64,000 bases of DNA. Source: Lachnoanaerobaculum sp. ICM7 (GTDB lineage: Bacteria; Bacillota; Clostridia; Lachnospirales; Lachnospiraceae). Every line of letters begins with the position of its first letter. Within the stretch, counting starts at the first letter, position 1. The notes under the pieces were generated by a model. The model did not search any database, was not told where the DNA came from, and worked only from the letters and a program-made list of their open reading frames with translations. The stretch is taken from positions 93,501-157,500 of the forward strand of contig NZ_ALJL01000028.1 of the NCBI RefSeq assembly GCF_000287675.1, in the 5' to 3' direction. Position numbers and translations under genes: made by a program. Of this stretch, positions 35,377-43,542 are shown piece after piece.

Positions 35377-36804
35377 ATGAAAAAAGGCGATATCTTAAAG
35401 GGACAGATTACAGAAAGCCATTTCCCCGACAGCTCATATATTGACCTTGAAGGAGAAAAGGTACTTATAAAGAAAGGTATTTTAGGTCAAACTATAGAGT
35501 TTGCTGTTACCAAAAAAAGAAAAGGGAAGCTTGAAGGAAGAGCATTAAACATAATTGAAAAATCACAATTAGAGGACAATGAAAATCCTTGCATACATTA
35601 TGAGGTATGTGGAGGATGTACTTATCAGAATTTAAGCTATGAAAATCAGCTTAAATTAAAAAATGAACAATTAAAAGCACTTATGGAAGGTGCAACAGAT
35701 AAGGATTTTGATTGGGAGGGAGTTATACCTTCACCAAAGTATCTGGCATACAGAAATAAGATGGAGTTTTCTTTTGGTGATGAACAAAAAGACGGTGATT
35801 TGGCACTGGGCATGCACAAGAAGGGCAGTCACTATGATATAGTGAATGTTTTTGAATGTAAAATAGTGGACAGTGATTTTACCAAGATACTTGAACTTAC
35901 TTTAAACTTTTTTAAGGAGAGAAAAGTATCATACTTTCATAAAAATAGCCATATAGGTTTTTTAAGACATTTGCTTATTAGAAGAAGTGAGTATACAGGA
36001 GAGATTTTAGTGTCTTTGGTAACTACAAGCAGTTTCGGTTTTGTGGAGGATCCAAATTCATTACCTGAGCCTTCTGTACTTGGAACTGCGGAAGAAGTAC
36101 TTATAAAAGAATGGGCAGATTATATAAAATCAGAGACCGACAAGGGAATTCTAAACGGAAGCATCGGAGGAATTTTGCATACAAAGAATGACTCATATGC
36201 AGATGCGGTACTAAATCAGGGAACAACTCTATTACATGGGAAGGACTATATTACAGAAAGATTGAATGGGCTGGATTTTAAGATAACACCGTTTTCATTC
36301 TTCCAGACCAATTCTAAGGGAGCAGAGGTTTTATACAATGTTGCCGGAAAGTATCTTGGAGATACGGCCGGGAAATCTGTATTCGATCTGTATTCCGGCA
36401 CAGGTACTATTGCTCAGCTTCTGGCATCTGAGTCTGAAAAAGTTTATGGCGTGGAGATAGTTGAAGAGGCCGTTGAAGCCGCCATAGAAAATGCGAAGAA
36501 AAACGGCCTTGATAACTGTGAGTTTATAGCCGGGGATGTATTAAAGGTGGTGGATACCTTGGGATTTAATCCTGATATTATAATACTTGACCCGCCAAGA
36601 GACGGCATCCATCCAAAGGCATTGCCAAAGATACTTGAATTCGGTGCAAAGAAAATCGTGTACATATCTTGCAAGCCTACATCTTTTGTACGAGATCTTA
36701 AAATAATGGAAGCCGCAGGCTACAGAATGGAAAAGTGCGTGGGAGTAGACATGTTCCCAAACACAGTTAATTGTGAGGCGGTTGTTATGCTGTCGCGACC
36801 GTAA
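35377..36804 (+). CDS. rlmD: 23S rRNA (uracil-C5)-methyltransferase, RlmD/RlmCD type
   Basis: 475-residue SAM-dependent tRNA/rRNA uracil-C5 methyltransferase. ATG 35377 follows GAGGTGA. N-terminal TRAM domain (1-60), then an iron-sulfur ligand set in CIHYEVCGGCTYQNL (about 72-86) with a later Cys in FECKIV, and the methyltransferase domain: FDLYSGTGTIAQLLA (SAM motif I, about 335), ILDPPRDGIHPKAL (about 405) and the catalytic Cys in YISCKPTSFVRDL (about 429). The protein ends MLSRP; family members often continue with LLSK and a further domain, a relic of which lies downstream (36867-37013). Confidence 0.93.
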   Translation: MKKGDILKGQITESHFPDSSYIDLEGEKVLIKKGILGQTIEFAVTKKRKGKLEGRALNIIEKSQLEDNENPCIHYEVCGGCTYQNLSYENQLKLKNEQLKALMEGATDKDFDWEGVIPSPKYLAYRNKMEFSFGDEQKDGDLALGMHKKGSHYDIVNVFECKIVDSDFTKILELTLNFFKERKVSYFHKNSHIGFLRHLLIRRSEYTGEILVSLVTTSSFGFVEDPNSLPEPSVLGTAEEVLIKEWADYIKSETDKGILNGSIGGILHTKNDSYADAVLNQGTTLLHGKDYITERLNGLDFKITPFSFFQTNSKGAEVLYNVAGKYLGDTAGKSVFDLYSGTGTIAQLLASESEKVYGVEIVEEAVEAAIENAKKNGLDNCEFIAGDVLKVVDTLGFNPDIIILDPPRDGIHPKALPKILEFGAKKIVYISCKPTSFVRDLKIMEAAGYRMEKCVGVDMFPNTVNCEAVVMLSRP

Positions 36805-36866
36805 GGGAAGCGAGAGCATTACAAACCACCCATGCAATAGCCGTCCGTGATTGTCAAGTGCGAAGC

Positions 36867-37013
36867 ATGCAGACAGAACGGAAACGGCGAACTGCGGAGG
36901 CGGTAGCACTATTGTCCAAATTTGATGTCGATAAGCATATAGATGTTGAAATTAAGCTGGATGAGCTTGATTTGACAAGTGCTGAAAGCAAGGCTACTTA
37001 TGCACAAATATAA
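36867..37013 (+). pseudogene. Relic of the clostridial RlmD C-terminal extension
   Basis: A 48-codon frame containing AEAVALLSKFDVDKHI and LDELDLTSAESKATY, wording I recognise from the conserved segment that follows the RlmD core in many Lachnospiraceae sequences. It stops after KATYAQI where relatives continue for about 60 residues. The AEAVALLSK part repeats the rlmD end (CEAVVMLSR) about 120 bases upstream, both on GAGGCGGT. The intervening 36805-36900 is GC-richer than the surroundings. This looks like an insertion scar or attachment-site duplication at the rlmD 3' end. Confidence 0.5.
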
Positions 37014-37045
37014 ATTTATAGATGATTTCTGAAAATTTTAAAATA

Positions 37046-37119
37046 CATCAAATATTTTTGATTTGATGTTGACAACCGGTTTTATTTGGTATACAATAAA
37101 TACATCAAAAATATTTGAT
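37046..37119 (+). promoter_or_regulatory. arsR promoter flanked by two operators
   Basis: TTGACA (37069-37074), 17 bases, TACAAT (37092-37097). Operator O1, ATCAAATATTTTTGAT (37047-37062), lies just upstream of -35; O2, ATCAAAAATATTTGAT (37104-37119), lies downstream of -10. O1 is the exact reverse complement of O2. Repressor binding to either would block this promoter. Confidence 0.9.
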
Positions 37120-37131
37120 ATGAGGTTAATA

Positions 37132-37404
37132 ATGAAAAATTATGAAGAGAATGCTAAGGTATTTAAGGCTTTATGCGATTCTAAAAGACTAAAAATAATT
37201 GATATAATCAAAGATGAAGAAAAATGTGCTTGCGTACTCCTAGACAAACTTGATTTATCACAATCCGGATTATCCTATCATATGAAGATATTAACAGATA
37301 CAGGATTAATAAATGCAAGGCAAGATGGTAAATGGACACATTATAGCATTAAAGACAATGGAATTGATGAAGTCATACAATTATTAAATGAATATCTAAA
37401 ATAA
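37132..37404 (+). CDS. arsR: ArsR family metalloregulator
   Basis: 90-residue winged-helix repressor; ATG 37132 with GAGG upstream (the frame opens at 37063 within the promoter). The metal site is DEEKCACVLLDKL (about 28-40), the CxC variant of the ArsR arsenite/antimonite site, followed by the recognition helix LSQSGLSYHMKILTDTGLI (about 42-60) and wing. It should repress its own operon until As(III) or Sb(III) binds. Three identical 16-base operators are found around it. Neighbours are ArsP-type permease, thioredoxin and remnants of arsC and ACR3. Confidence 0.93.
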   Translation: MKNYEENAKVFKALCDSKRLKIIDIIKDEEKCACVLLDKLDLSQSGLSYHMKILTDTGLINARQDGKWTHYSIKDNGIDEVIQLLNEYLK

Positions 37405-37411
37405 AAACTGG

Positions 37412-37431
37412 TCATCCGAGTTTGGATGACT
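37412..37431 (+). other. Hairpin between arsR and permease
   Basis: GTCATCC GAGTTT GGATGAC, a seven-base perfect stem without a T tract. Possible mRNA processing or attenuation signal. Confidence 0.4.
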
Positions 37432-37448
37432 AAAAAAACAAACAACAT

Positions 37449-37464
37449 ATCAAAAATATTTGAT
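37449..37464 (+). promoter_or_regulatory. Third ArsR operator, before the permease gene
   Basis: ATCAAAAATATTTGAT, identical to O2, lies 10 bases before the AGGAGG of the permease gene. It may control an internal promoter or act as a roadblock. Confidence 0.8.
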
Positions 37465-37481
37465 GTATAGGAGGTGATTTA

Positions 37482-38492
37482 ATGATTTTGTCGATAGGAA
37501 AATTTATTCAAAATCAGATTTTAGGGATGAAGTGGCTTAATGATTTAATAGGATATGTATTAAAACTATTAAATATTGATGTAACCGGTAAATGGGGTGC
37601 ATCTGTACAATTTTTCATTTATGACGTGATTAAAATCGGTATCTTATTATGTACTTTGATTTTTATTATTTCGTATATTCAAAGTTATTTTCCACCTGAA
37701 CGAAGTAAAAAAATATTATCAAAGTTTAGGGGGATTTGGGCGAATATTATGTCTGCACTTTTAGGCACAGTTACGCCATTTTGCTCTTGCTCATCTATTC
37801 CACTCTTTATAGGTTTTACATCAGCCGGACTTCCATTAGGAGTTACTTTTAGTTTTTTAATTTCATCACCTATGGTCGATCTTGGGTCTTTGGTACTTCT
37901 TATGACCATATTTGGAGCCAAAGTTGCAATAGTCTATGTTTTATTTGGACTTTTGATCGCCGTTGTTGGAGGAATGATAATTGAAAAGCTTGGGCTGGAA
38001 AATGAAGTTGAAGATTTTATCATGAATTCACCAAAAGGAATTGAGCTTGAAGTTGCACAAATTGGAAAAAGAGAGAGAGTAATATTTGCGAAGAATGCAG
38101 TAGTAGAAACCTTTAAAAAAGTGTTTCCATATATCTTGGTTGGTGTTGGAATTGGAGCAATTATTCACAACTGGATACCGGAAGTATTAATAGAAAAGGT
38201 ACTGGGAGGGAACAATCCATTTGGTGTGATTTTAGGAACATTAGTAGGTGTGCCAATGTATGCTGATATTTTTGGTACTATACCAATTGCAGAAGCACTA
38301 CTTTCTAAAGGAGCAATGCTTGGAACTGTTTTAGCCTTTATGATGGGAGTAACTACACTAAGCTTGCCATCTATGATTATGTTGAGAAAGGCTATTAAAC
38401 CAAAGCTTCTATATGTGTTCATCACCATAACCACTATAGGAATTATAATAGTAGGATATATTTTTAATGTGTTACAAAATCTATTTATCTAA
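37482..38492 (+). CDS. arsP: ArsP-type permease (PF03773)
   Basis: 336-residue integral membrane protein with about eight segments. The family signature GTVTPFCSCSSIPLFIGFTSAGLPLGVTFSFLISSPMVD (about 95-133) carries the Cys pair FCSCSS that defines PF03773 permeases; the second half repeats it as GVPMYADIFGTIPIAEALLSKG. ArsP members export trivalent organoarsenicals; others in the family are of unknown substrate. AGGAGGTGA precedes the ATG, and an ArsR operator lies just before. Gene order supports an arsenic function. Confidence 0.85.
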   Translation: MILSIGKFIQNQILGMKWLNDLIGYVLKLLNIDVTGKWGASVQFFIYDVIKIGILLCTLIFIISYIQSYFPPERSKKILSKFRGIWANIMSALLGTVTPFCSCSSIPLFIGFTSAGLPLGVTFSFLISSPMVDLGSLVLLMTIFGAKVAIVYVLFGLLIAVVGGMIIEKLGLENEVEDFIMNSPKGIELEVAQIGKRERVIFAKNAVVETFKKVFPYILVGVGIGAIIHNWIPEVLIEKVLGGNNPFGVILGTLVGVPMYADIFGTIPIAEALLSKGAMLGTVLAFMMGVTTLSLPSMIMLRKAIKPKLLYVFITITTIGIIIVGYIFNVLQNLFI

Positions 38493-38504
38493 GGAGGAAT
38501 AAAA

Positions 38505-38837
38505 ATGTTATTTAAGAAAAAAGCTTGTTGTAATCAAGTATCAGAGCAAGGAGAAAGCAAGATTGAAGAAAAAGGAATCTATGTTTTAGGCTCAGGATGT
38601 TCTAAATGTAATGCTTTAGAGAACAATGTTAAAGAAGCTTTAACTAGACTGGATGTTAATGAAGAAATAAAACATATAAGAGATTTCTCTGTTATTGCAT
38701 CTATGAGTGTTATGACTACCCCTGCACTTGTGATTGATAATAAGGTTGTAAGTTATGGTAAGGTTCTAAATCCGGATGAATGTGTAGAGATTATAAAAAA
38801 CTCAAGAGGTGGAGTATCTAATAACAATGGGGTGTAA
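38505..38837 (+). CDS. Small thioredoxin-like disulfide protein
   Basis: 110 residues. A basic start with CC (7-8) leads into the MTH895/TM0996-type redox domain: GIYVLGSGCSKCNALENNVKEAL (about 25-47) with the CxxC active site CSKC, then MSVMTTPALVIDNKVVSYGKV with the cis-Pro of thioredoxin folds. Such proteins accompany PF03773 permeases and arsenate reductases as electron donors. AAGGAGG precedes the ATG. Its last codons run into the truncated arsC. Confidence 0.88.
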   Translation: MLFKKKACCNQVSEQGESKIEEKGIYVLGSGCSKCNALENNVKEALTRLDVNEEIKHIRDFSVIASMSVMTTPALVIDNKVVSYGKVLNPDECVEIIKNSRGGVSNNNGV

Positions 38838-38994
38838 TGTAGTTTGTCCGGTTCTTCCGTTTAACTATAAAAAGGCTGATTGGGGGCTTGATGATCCAAC
38901 AGGAAAGCCAGATGAAGAATTTATAAAAGTCATAGAAGAAATTGAAAGAAAGGTGCTTGATTTATTAGAAGAAGTCAAGGAATGGGGAAACTAG
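38827..38994 (+). pseudogene. arsC: Truncated arsenate reductase (3' part only)
   Basis: The frame from MGCNVVCPVLPFNYKKADWGLDDPTGKPDEEF matches the C-terminal third of thioredoxin-coupled arsenate reductases (MGC-x-VECP...DWGLDDPTG). About 80 N-terminal residues, including the CxxxxxR catalytic P-loop, are absent, and the remaining frame overlaps the end of the thioredoxin-like gene. The conserved late Cys residues are kept but no catalytic loop remains, so it is inactive. Confidence 0.8.
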
Positions 38995-39706
38995 AGTTTA
39001 ATAATGTATCAATTCCAACGACCATCTTACTTTGGATTATGATTTATCCAATGATGTTAAAGATTGATTTTAATAGTGTTAAAGATATAGGTAAGAATCC
39101 AAAGGGACTTTTTATAACGTGGTTTGTTAACTGGATTATAAAACCATTTACTATGTATTTAATTGCAAGTTTATTTTTCTTTATTATTTATAAAGGCTTT
39201 ATCAGCAAAGAATTAGCTTTGGAGTATTTAGCAGGAGCGGTATTGTTGGGTGCGGCTCCATGTACCGCAATGGTTTTTGTATGGAGTAAATTAACCAAAG
39301 GTGATAGTGCATATACTCTAGTACAAGTAGCAAGTAATGATTTGATAAATATACTATAGCAGGACTTTTGCTTACATTGATCATCATTTTTTCATTCCAA
39401 GGTGAGAAAATTATCAATCAACCATTAAATATTTTCTTAATAGCAATACCACTTGTTTTGTAGACTTTATTTATTTTTGGGATAACTTTTGTTATGGCGT
39501 ATTACGCTAAATTACCATATTCTATAGCTGCACCTTGTGGTATGATAGGAGCATCTAATTTCTTTGAATTGGCAGTAGCAGTAGCAATTTCACTTTTTGG
39601 GTTGTCCTCTGGGGCAACGCTGGCAACTGTAGTTGGTGTATTGGTTGAAGTTCCGGTTATGCTTATGTTAGTAAAATTTGCAAATTCTATGGAATACAAA
39701 TTTTAG
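38982..39706 (+). pseudogene. arsB: Disrupted ACR3-type arsenite efflux permease
   Basis: Fragments of an ACR3 family transporter. The first frame (38982-39359) runs MGKLEFNN-VSIPTTILLWIMIYPMM, then GAAPCTAMVFVWSKLTKGDSAYTLVQVASN (the ACR3 Cys motif). It ends at a frameshift near 39356; the next frame continues TIAGLLLTLIIIFSF, meets TAG at 39461-39463, and resumes to [28 protein letters not shown] (39494-39706). About 50 residues between EFNN and VSIP (transmembrane segments 1-2) also appear deleted. With a deletion, a frameshift and a nonsense codon the gene is dead. Confidence 0.85.
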
Positions 39707-39869
39707 ATTAATAATTGGGAATGCAGATCCCAAAGGGCTGATTCATCAATTTTTTTGTAAGTGTCCGTACACTTACTGTGCTTGCTACAAAAGTCAAGCA
39801 AGCATTAAGCATTTCTCTAAAATTGTAAATATATTATACCATAAAATTCAAGAGAAATGAGAAAATAAT

Positions 39870-39882
39870 TGACAAATTGTCA
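39870..39882 (+). promoter_or_regulatory. TetR operator/promoter of the ABC exporter locus (copy 1)
   Basis: TGACAAATTGTCA, inverted arms TGACA/TGTCA, overlapping a TTGACA -35. A matching site is TGACAAAATGTCA at 40617-40629. Confidence 0.8.
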
Positions 39883-39915
39883 GTTGTGTGATACCCTCTA
39901 AATAGGAGGTATAAA

Positions 39916-40533
39916 ATGAGAGATGTAAAAGAACCTGAAATACGACGTGCAGAGATTATGGATGCTGCAATGATACTCTTTATGGAGAAAGGATATACCA
40001 ATACAACAACACAGGATATAGTTGATAAAGTAAATATATCAAGAGGGTTGTTATATTATCATTTTAAGAATAAAGAGGATATCTTATATTGTCTTGTAGA
40101 ACAATATTCAGATAGACTACTGAAAGATATTTATAGTATTGTTTATGATGAAGATAAAACTGCCATAGAAAAAATCAGATCATTTATAGATGTCACAATT
40201 ATATCTTCGGAAAATGTTTCAGCAGAGGGTACAGTGCTACAAAAGACAGTTGATCTTGAAGAAAATCAATATATGCTAGATAAGTTATCCCATAAGCTTG
40301 TTGAGAAACTTACAATATATTTTGAAAAAATTATAAGTCAAGGAATAGCAGAAAAAGTTTTTTCTGTAAAATATCCATTAGAAACAGCAGAATTTCTTAT
40401 GACAGCTTATGTTTTTGTTTCAAATAACATAAGTATAAGAGATTCGAAAAAAGAACCTATTAGTGACTATTTAAACGCATTTAAGATAATACTTGAACAA
40501 AGCTTAAATACGAAAAAAATCTTTAGTACTTAA
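39916..40533 (+). CDS. TetR/AcrR family regulator of the adjacent ABC exporter
   Basis: 205-residue repressor. The N-terminal HTH is canonical: RRAEIMDAAMILFMEKGYTNTTTQDIVDKVNISRGLLYYHFKNKEDIL (about 8-55). The ligand domain has no recognised specificity. TAGGAGG precedes the ATG. A palindrome TGACAAATTGTCA overlaps its -35 region, and the same site stands before the ABC gene 80 bases downstream, so it likely represses both itself and the exporter. Confidence 0.92.
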   Translation: MRDVKEPEIRRAEIMDAAMILFMEKGYTNTTTQDIVDKVNISRGLLYYHFKNKEDILYCLVEQYSDRLLKDIYSIVYDEDKTAIEKIRSFIDVTIISSENVSAEGTVLQKTVDLEENQYMLDKLSHKLVEKLTIYFEKIISQGIAEKVFSVKYPLETAEFLMTAYVFVSNNISIRDSKKEPISDYLNAFKIILEQSLNTKKIFST

Positions 40534-40568
40534 AAATAGAAAAGAATGTTTGCAAGGAGAATAATATG

Positions 40569-40601
40569 CCGATAGCTACTGCTACGCAAGCTATCGGTAT
40601 T
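40569..40601 (+). terminator. Hairpin between tetR and ABC genes
   Basis: CCGATAGCT...AGCTATCGG, nine-base stem, followed by TATTATTTC. Probably ends the tetR transcript. Confidence 0.75.
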
Positions 40602-40616
40602 ATTTCAAAGAATAAC

Positions 40617-40629
40617 TGACAAAATGTCA
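40617..40629 (+). promoter_or_regulatory. TetR operator (copy 2) before the ABC gene
   Basis: TGACAAAATGTCA, same arms as the tetR copy, 15 bases before the ABC ATPase start at 40645. Confidence 0.75.
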
Positions 40630-40644
40630 ATGGAGATAGAAATT

Positions 40645-41373
40645 ATGTTAGAGATAAAGAATTTTAGTAAATTCTATGGGAATAAAAAAGCTGTTGAAAA
40701 TTTATCAATTTCAGTACAGCCCGGAGATATTTATGGATTCATTGGTGCAAATGGAGCCGGAAAAACTACAACGATAAAGGCGGTAGTTGGAATTCATGAT
40801 TTTGAGAATGGAAGTATAACGATTGATGGGCATTCCATTAAAGGGGAGCCTGTTATTTGTAAAAAAATGATGGCATACATTCCGGATAATCCGGATTTAT
40901 ATGAACATCTGACAGGATTTCAGTATATTAATTTTATTGCAGATTTATTTGAAGTTTCTACTGAGATACGCAGAGAAAGAATTCAGAGATACGGCGATTT
41001 ATTTGAAATGACTAAACATCTTTCGGGAATGATATCTTCGTATTCACATGGTATGAAGCAAAGAACGGCGATTATTTCTGCACTGGTGCATTCTCCAAAG
41101 TTACTAATTTTAGATGAACCTTTTGTTGGACTTGATCCGAAAGCAACTTTTCTACTAAAGAAAATAATGCACGAATGCGTATCAGATGGAGGAGCTATTT
41201 TCTTTTCAACACATGTATTGGATGTTGCAGAAAAATTATGTAATAAAATTGCAATTATAAAAAATGGAAAGTTAATTGCGAGCGGAAATACAGAAGAAGT
41301 CAAAGGCAATAAATCTTTGGAAACTTTTTTCATGGAGGTGCAGGATAATGAGCAAAATTTGGATATTAATTAG
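40645..41373 (+). CDS. ABC transporter ATP-binding protein
   Basis: 242-residue nucleotide-binding subunit; ATG 40645 is chosen for GGAGAT eight bases upstream (an in-frame ATG at 40630 overlaps the operator). Walker A is IGANGAGKTTTIK (about 33-45), Q-loop region MMAYIPDNPDLYEHLT, signature YSHGMKQR (about 133) and Walker B LLILDEPFVGLDP (about 153-165). Gene order tetR-ATPase-permease is typical of drug or peptide exporters. The coding end overlaps the permease start. Confidence 0.93.
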   Translation: MLEIKNFSKFYGNKKAVENLSISVQPGDIYGFIGANGAGKTTTIKAVVGIHDFENGSITIDGHSIKGEPVICKKMMAYIPDNPDLYEHLTGFQYINFIADLFEVSTEIRRERIQRYGDLFEMTKHLSGMISSYSHGMKQRTAIISALVHSPKLLILDEPFVGLDPKATFLLKKIMHECVSDGGAIFFSTHVLDVAEKLCNKIAIIKNGKLIASGNTEEVKGNKSLETFFMEVQDNEQNLDIN

Positions 41374-42910
41374 AGCACAATTAATGAATTTCTTTCCAAT
41401 CAACGAAATGAAAGAGCCGGGGAATAAAAAACAAAGTTCGATTGTTATTACAAGTTTTGGAATAATAACTCTTGCCATATTTTTCTTTGTTTATAATATC
41501 ATAACAGCTAAAACATTGGTACAAGTGGGACAGCAGGAATTGATACCGGAATATATGGTGTCGGTATCAAGCTTTGCAATATTATTTTTGACAATATTTT
41601 ATTCAAATGGGATTTTATTTGGCAGTCGTGATATGGAAAATCTTTTGTCGTTGCCTGTAAAAAGTTCGGATATTATGAGCAGCAAGTTTATGTTTATGTA
41701 TTTATTGAATTTTTTAATAGGATTGATGTTTATGCTTCCGGGAGGAATTGTTTGGGTGTTAAACGGAAGTTTAAATGTATTACAGATTATATTGTATTTT
41801 ACCTCCATGATTTTTGTTCCGTTGATACCGATGTGTATAGCAGCATGTATGGGAATCATTATAGTTGTTGCTTCATCTTTCTTTAAGAGAAAAAATGTTA
41901 TTGCTTTAATCTTTTCATTTGCAATGATAGGGATAATTGGATATATTGCAGTGTCAGCCATGAAATCAGGTAATGAAAATAGTATCGGGATTATGCTTTC
42001 TAAGCAAATTACAGGATTGTACCCACTATCTAAGCTATTTATGGAATACTATAATTTTCCAATGCACATTGGAGTAGGGTTATTTATTGTTCTCTCAATA
42101 GTATTTTTTTATATATTTGCCAAAATGGTTTCATTGAAGTATGGATTACTTAATACTCTTGCTAAAACAACAACAAGATATTCCGACAACAAAAATTCTA
42201 ATAGTAGAACATCGGTATTTTTTGCCCTATATAAAAAGGAAATGGGACTATTTCTAAACTCATATATGGCAGTGTTGAATGCAGGTTTTGGTGTAATATG
42301 TTTATGTGTTTTCAGTATATTTTTCCTGTTTAACTCTTTACAACAAATAGGGGAATATTCGGGAATCGAAAATATTAATGAATATCTTTCAAATTTTGCT
42401 CCAATATGTATTGCTTCAATGTTTGTACTTAGTTGTCCGGCAGCGTTTTCTATATCTTTAGAAGGTAAAAATGTTTGGATTTTGCAAAGTTCTCCTATTC
42501 GAGTAAAAACGATTTTGAATTCTAAGATTGCAGTAAATCTTACGCTTCATTTAATCGGATATATTATTTCTGTGTTTATAGTTTTGGTAAAGCTTGATAT
42601 GGATATTATTCAAACTGTCAGCTTAATAATTGTCCCTATTTGTTATTCCATTTTTATAACAGTGATTGGAATTTCTTTGAATAAAAAATTCCCTAACTTT
42701 GAATGGGAAAGTGAGATGATGATAGTAAAACAGAGTATGCCTGTAATTGTGTCTTCAATTATTGGAATGACTGTATTAGTTATACCAATTCTTTTACATT
42801 GGTTTTTGCATTTTCCTATAGTACCTACATTATTGGGAGTAGCACTTATTTTGCTCGTTATTGCGGGTGGCGTTTATATAAAAACTTGTATATTAAATTT
42901 TTTAGTTTAA
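41348..42910 (+). CDS. ABC exporter permease
   Basis: 520-residue membrane protein with about 12 hydrophobic segments in two similar halves, the architecture of ABC-2-like single-gene permeases. ATG 41348 follows GGAGG, placing the start inside the end of the ATPase gene (26-base overlap), consistent with translational coupling. It has no close named family that I recognise. TetR control by the adjacent repressor is likely. Confidence 0.8.
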   Translation: MSKIWILIRAQLMNFFPINEMKEPGNKKQSSIVITSFGIITLAIFFFVYNIITAKTLVQVGQQELIPEYMVSVSSFAILFLTIFYSNGILFGSRDMENLLSLPVKSSDIMSSKFMFMYLLNFLIGLMFMLPGGIVWVLNGSLNVLQIILYFTSMIFVPLIPMCIAACMGIIIVVASSFFKRKNVIALIFSFAMIGIIGYIAVSAMKSGNENSIGIMLSKQITGLYPLSKLFMEYYNFPMHIGVGLFIVLSIVFFYIFAKMVSLKYGLLNTLAKTTTRYSDNKNSNSRTSVFFALYKKEMGLFLNSYMAVLNAGFGVICLCVFSIFFLFNSLQQIGEYSGIENINEYLSNFAPICIASMFVLSCPAAFSISLEGKNVWILQSSPIRVKTILNSKIAVNLTLHLIGYIISVFIVLVKLDMDIIQTVSLIIVPICYSIFITVIGISLNKKFPNFEWESEMMIVKQSMPVIVSSIIGMTVLVIPILLHWFLHFPIVPTLLGVALILLVIAGGVYIKTCILNFLV

Positions 42911-42924
42911 GGAGGAAATGTTCT

Positions 42925-43143
42925 ATGAAAAAAAGATTTTTGAAAGATTTATTAGTTCTGATAGGAATAATGTTTGTAATATTTATTGTTTGCATATTTC
43001 TTCCGGAGAAAATTCCTGTTCATTTCAATGCAAGAGGAACCACTGATATATTTGCTGGAAAATATTATCTTCTGTTCGCTACAGTTATTCCATACTCTGC
43101 ATATTGGAAATTTTTACGAGGGCGGAAAAGTAAAAACGAATGA
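42925..43143 (+). CDS. DUF1648/SdpI-like N-terminal fragment, small membrane protein
   Basis: 72 residues, one clear membrane segment (LLVLIGIMFVIFIVCIFLP) followed by PEKIPVHFNARGTTD, the DUF1648 signature (P-x-x-IPxHFNxxG) at the start of SdpI-type proteins, which normally continue for 100-200 residues with more membrane segments. AAGGAGGAA precedes the ATG. The end, SKNE, overlaps the next ATG by four bases. Probably a truncated gene left in the ABC operon. Confidence 0.7.
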   Translation: MKKRFLKDLLVLIGIMFVIFIVCIFLPEKIPVHFNARGTTDIFAGKYYLLFATVIPYSAYWKFLRGRKSKNE

Positions 43144-43379
43144 AAATATATCCATATTTACAAATTGCATCAGTGTTAAGAGCGACTATTTTAAGAGGAG
43201 ACTATGTTCCGGGACAACGGATGCCACCTATAAGGGATTTAGCACAGAGGGAGGGACGTAATCCTGCAACAGTTCAAAAAAAGTTCTTAAAAATGAAGTG
43301 CACCCCAAAAGTTAGACATAAAACTAATTTTTGGAAAGATAAGAGTCGACATAGGAAAAATATTAAGACTCCTTTGTGA
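43140..43379 (+). pseudogene. GntR-family repressor N-terminal fragment
   Basis: Residues 1-52, IYPYLQIASVLRATILRGDYVPGQRMPPIRDLAQREGRNPATVQKKF, are a GntR/YtrA-type winged-helix domain. After KKF the protein becomes unrelated (CTPKVRHKTNF...), coinciding with AAGTGCACCCCAAAAGTTAGACAT (43297-43320), a sequence resembling an IS3-family end. The rest of the GntR gene is missing, so this is a truncated gene at an insertion junction. Its ATGA overlap with the DUF1648 gene shows it once belonged to that operon. Confidence 0.7.
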
Positions 43380-43542
43380 AAGAAAAGGAATACATACAAT
43401 CGAAGCAGAATGTTGTCCTGATCATATACATATGCTTGTAGAGATACCACCAAAATACAGTGTGTCACAAATTGTTGGTTATCTCAAAGGGAAAAGCTCA
43501 TTGATGATTGGGGTAGTACAAACCACCGGCTGAGCCGGTGGT
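43336..43542 (+). mobile_element. IS200/IS605-type transposase remnant with terminal hairpin
   Basis: In the frame starting 43336 the translation RVDIGKILRLLCERKGIHTIEAECCPDHIHMLVEIPPKYSVSQIVGYLKGKSSLMI matches the core of Y1 transposase TnpA, including the HUH motif HIHML. The N- and C-terminal parts with the catalytic Tyr are missing. It is followed by ACCACCGGC TGA GCCGGTGGT (43522-43542), a nine-base perfect hairpin typical of IS200 ends. It is a fossil between the ABC block and ltrA. Confidence 0.8.

Noticed and set aside
39494..39706. ACR3 C-terminal frame as an independent small gene
   Set aside because: It has no ribosome binding site and continues the same protein as the upstream frame after a stop codon.
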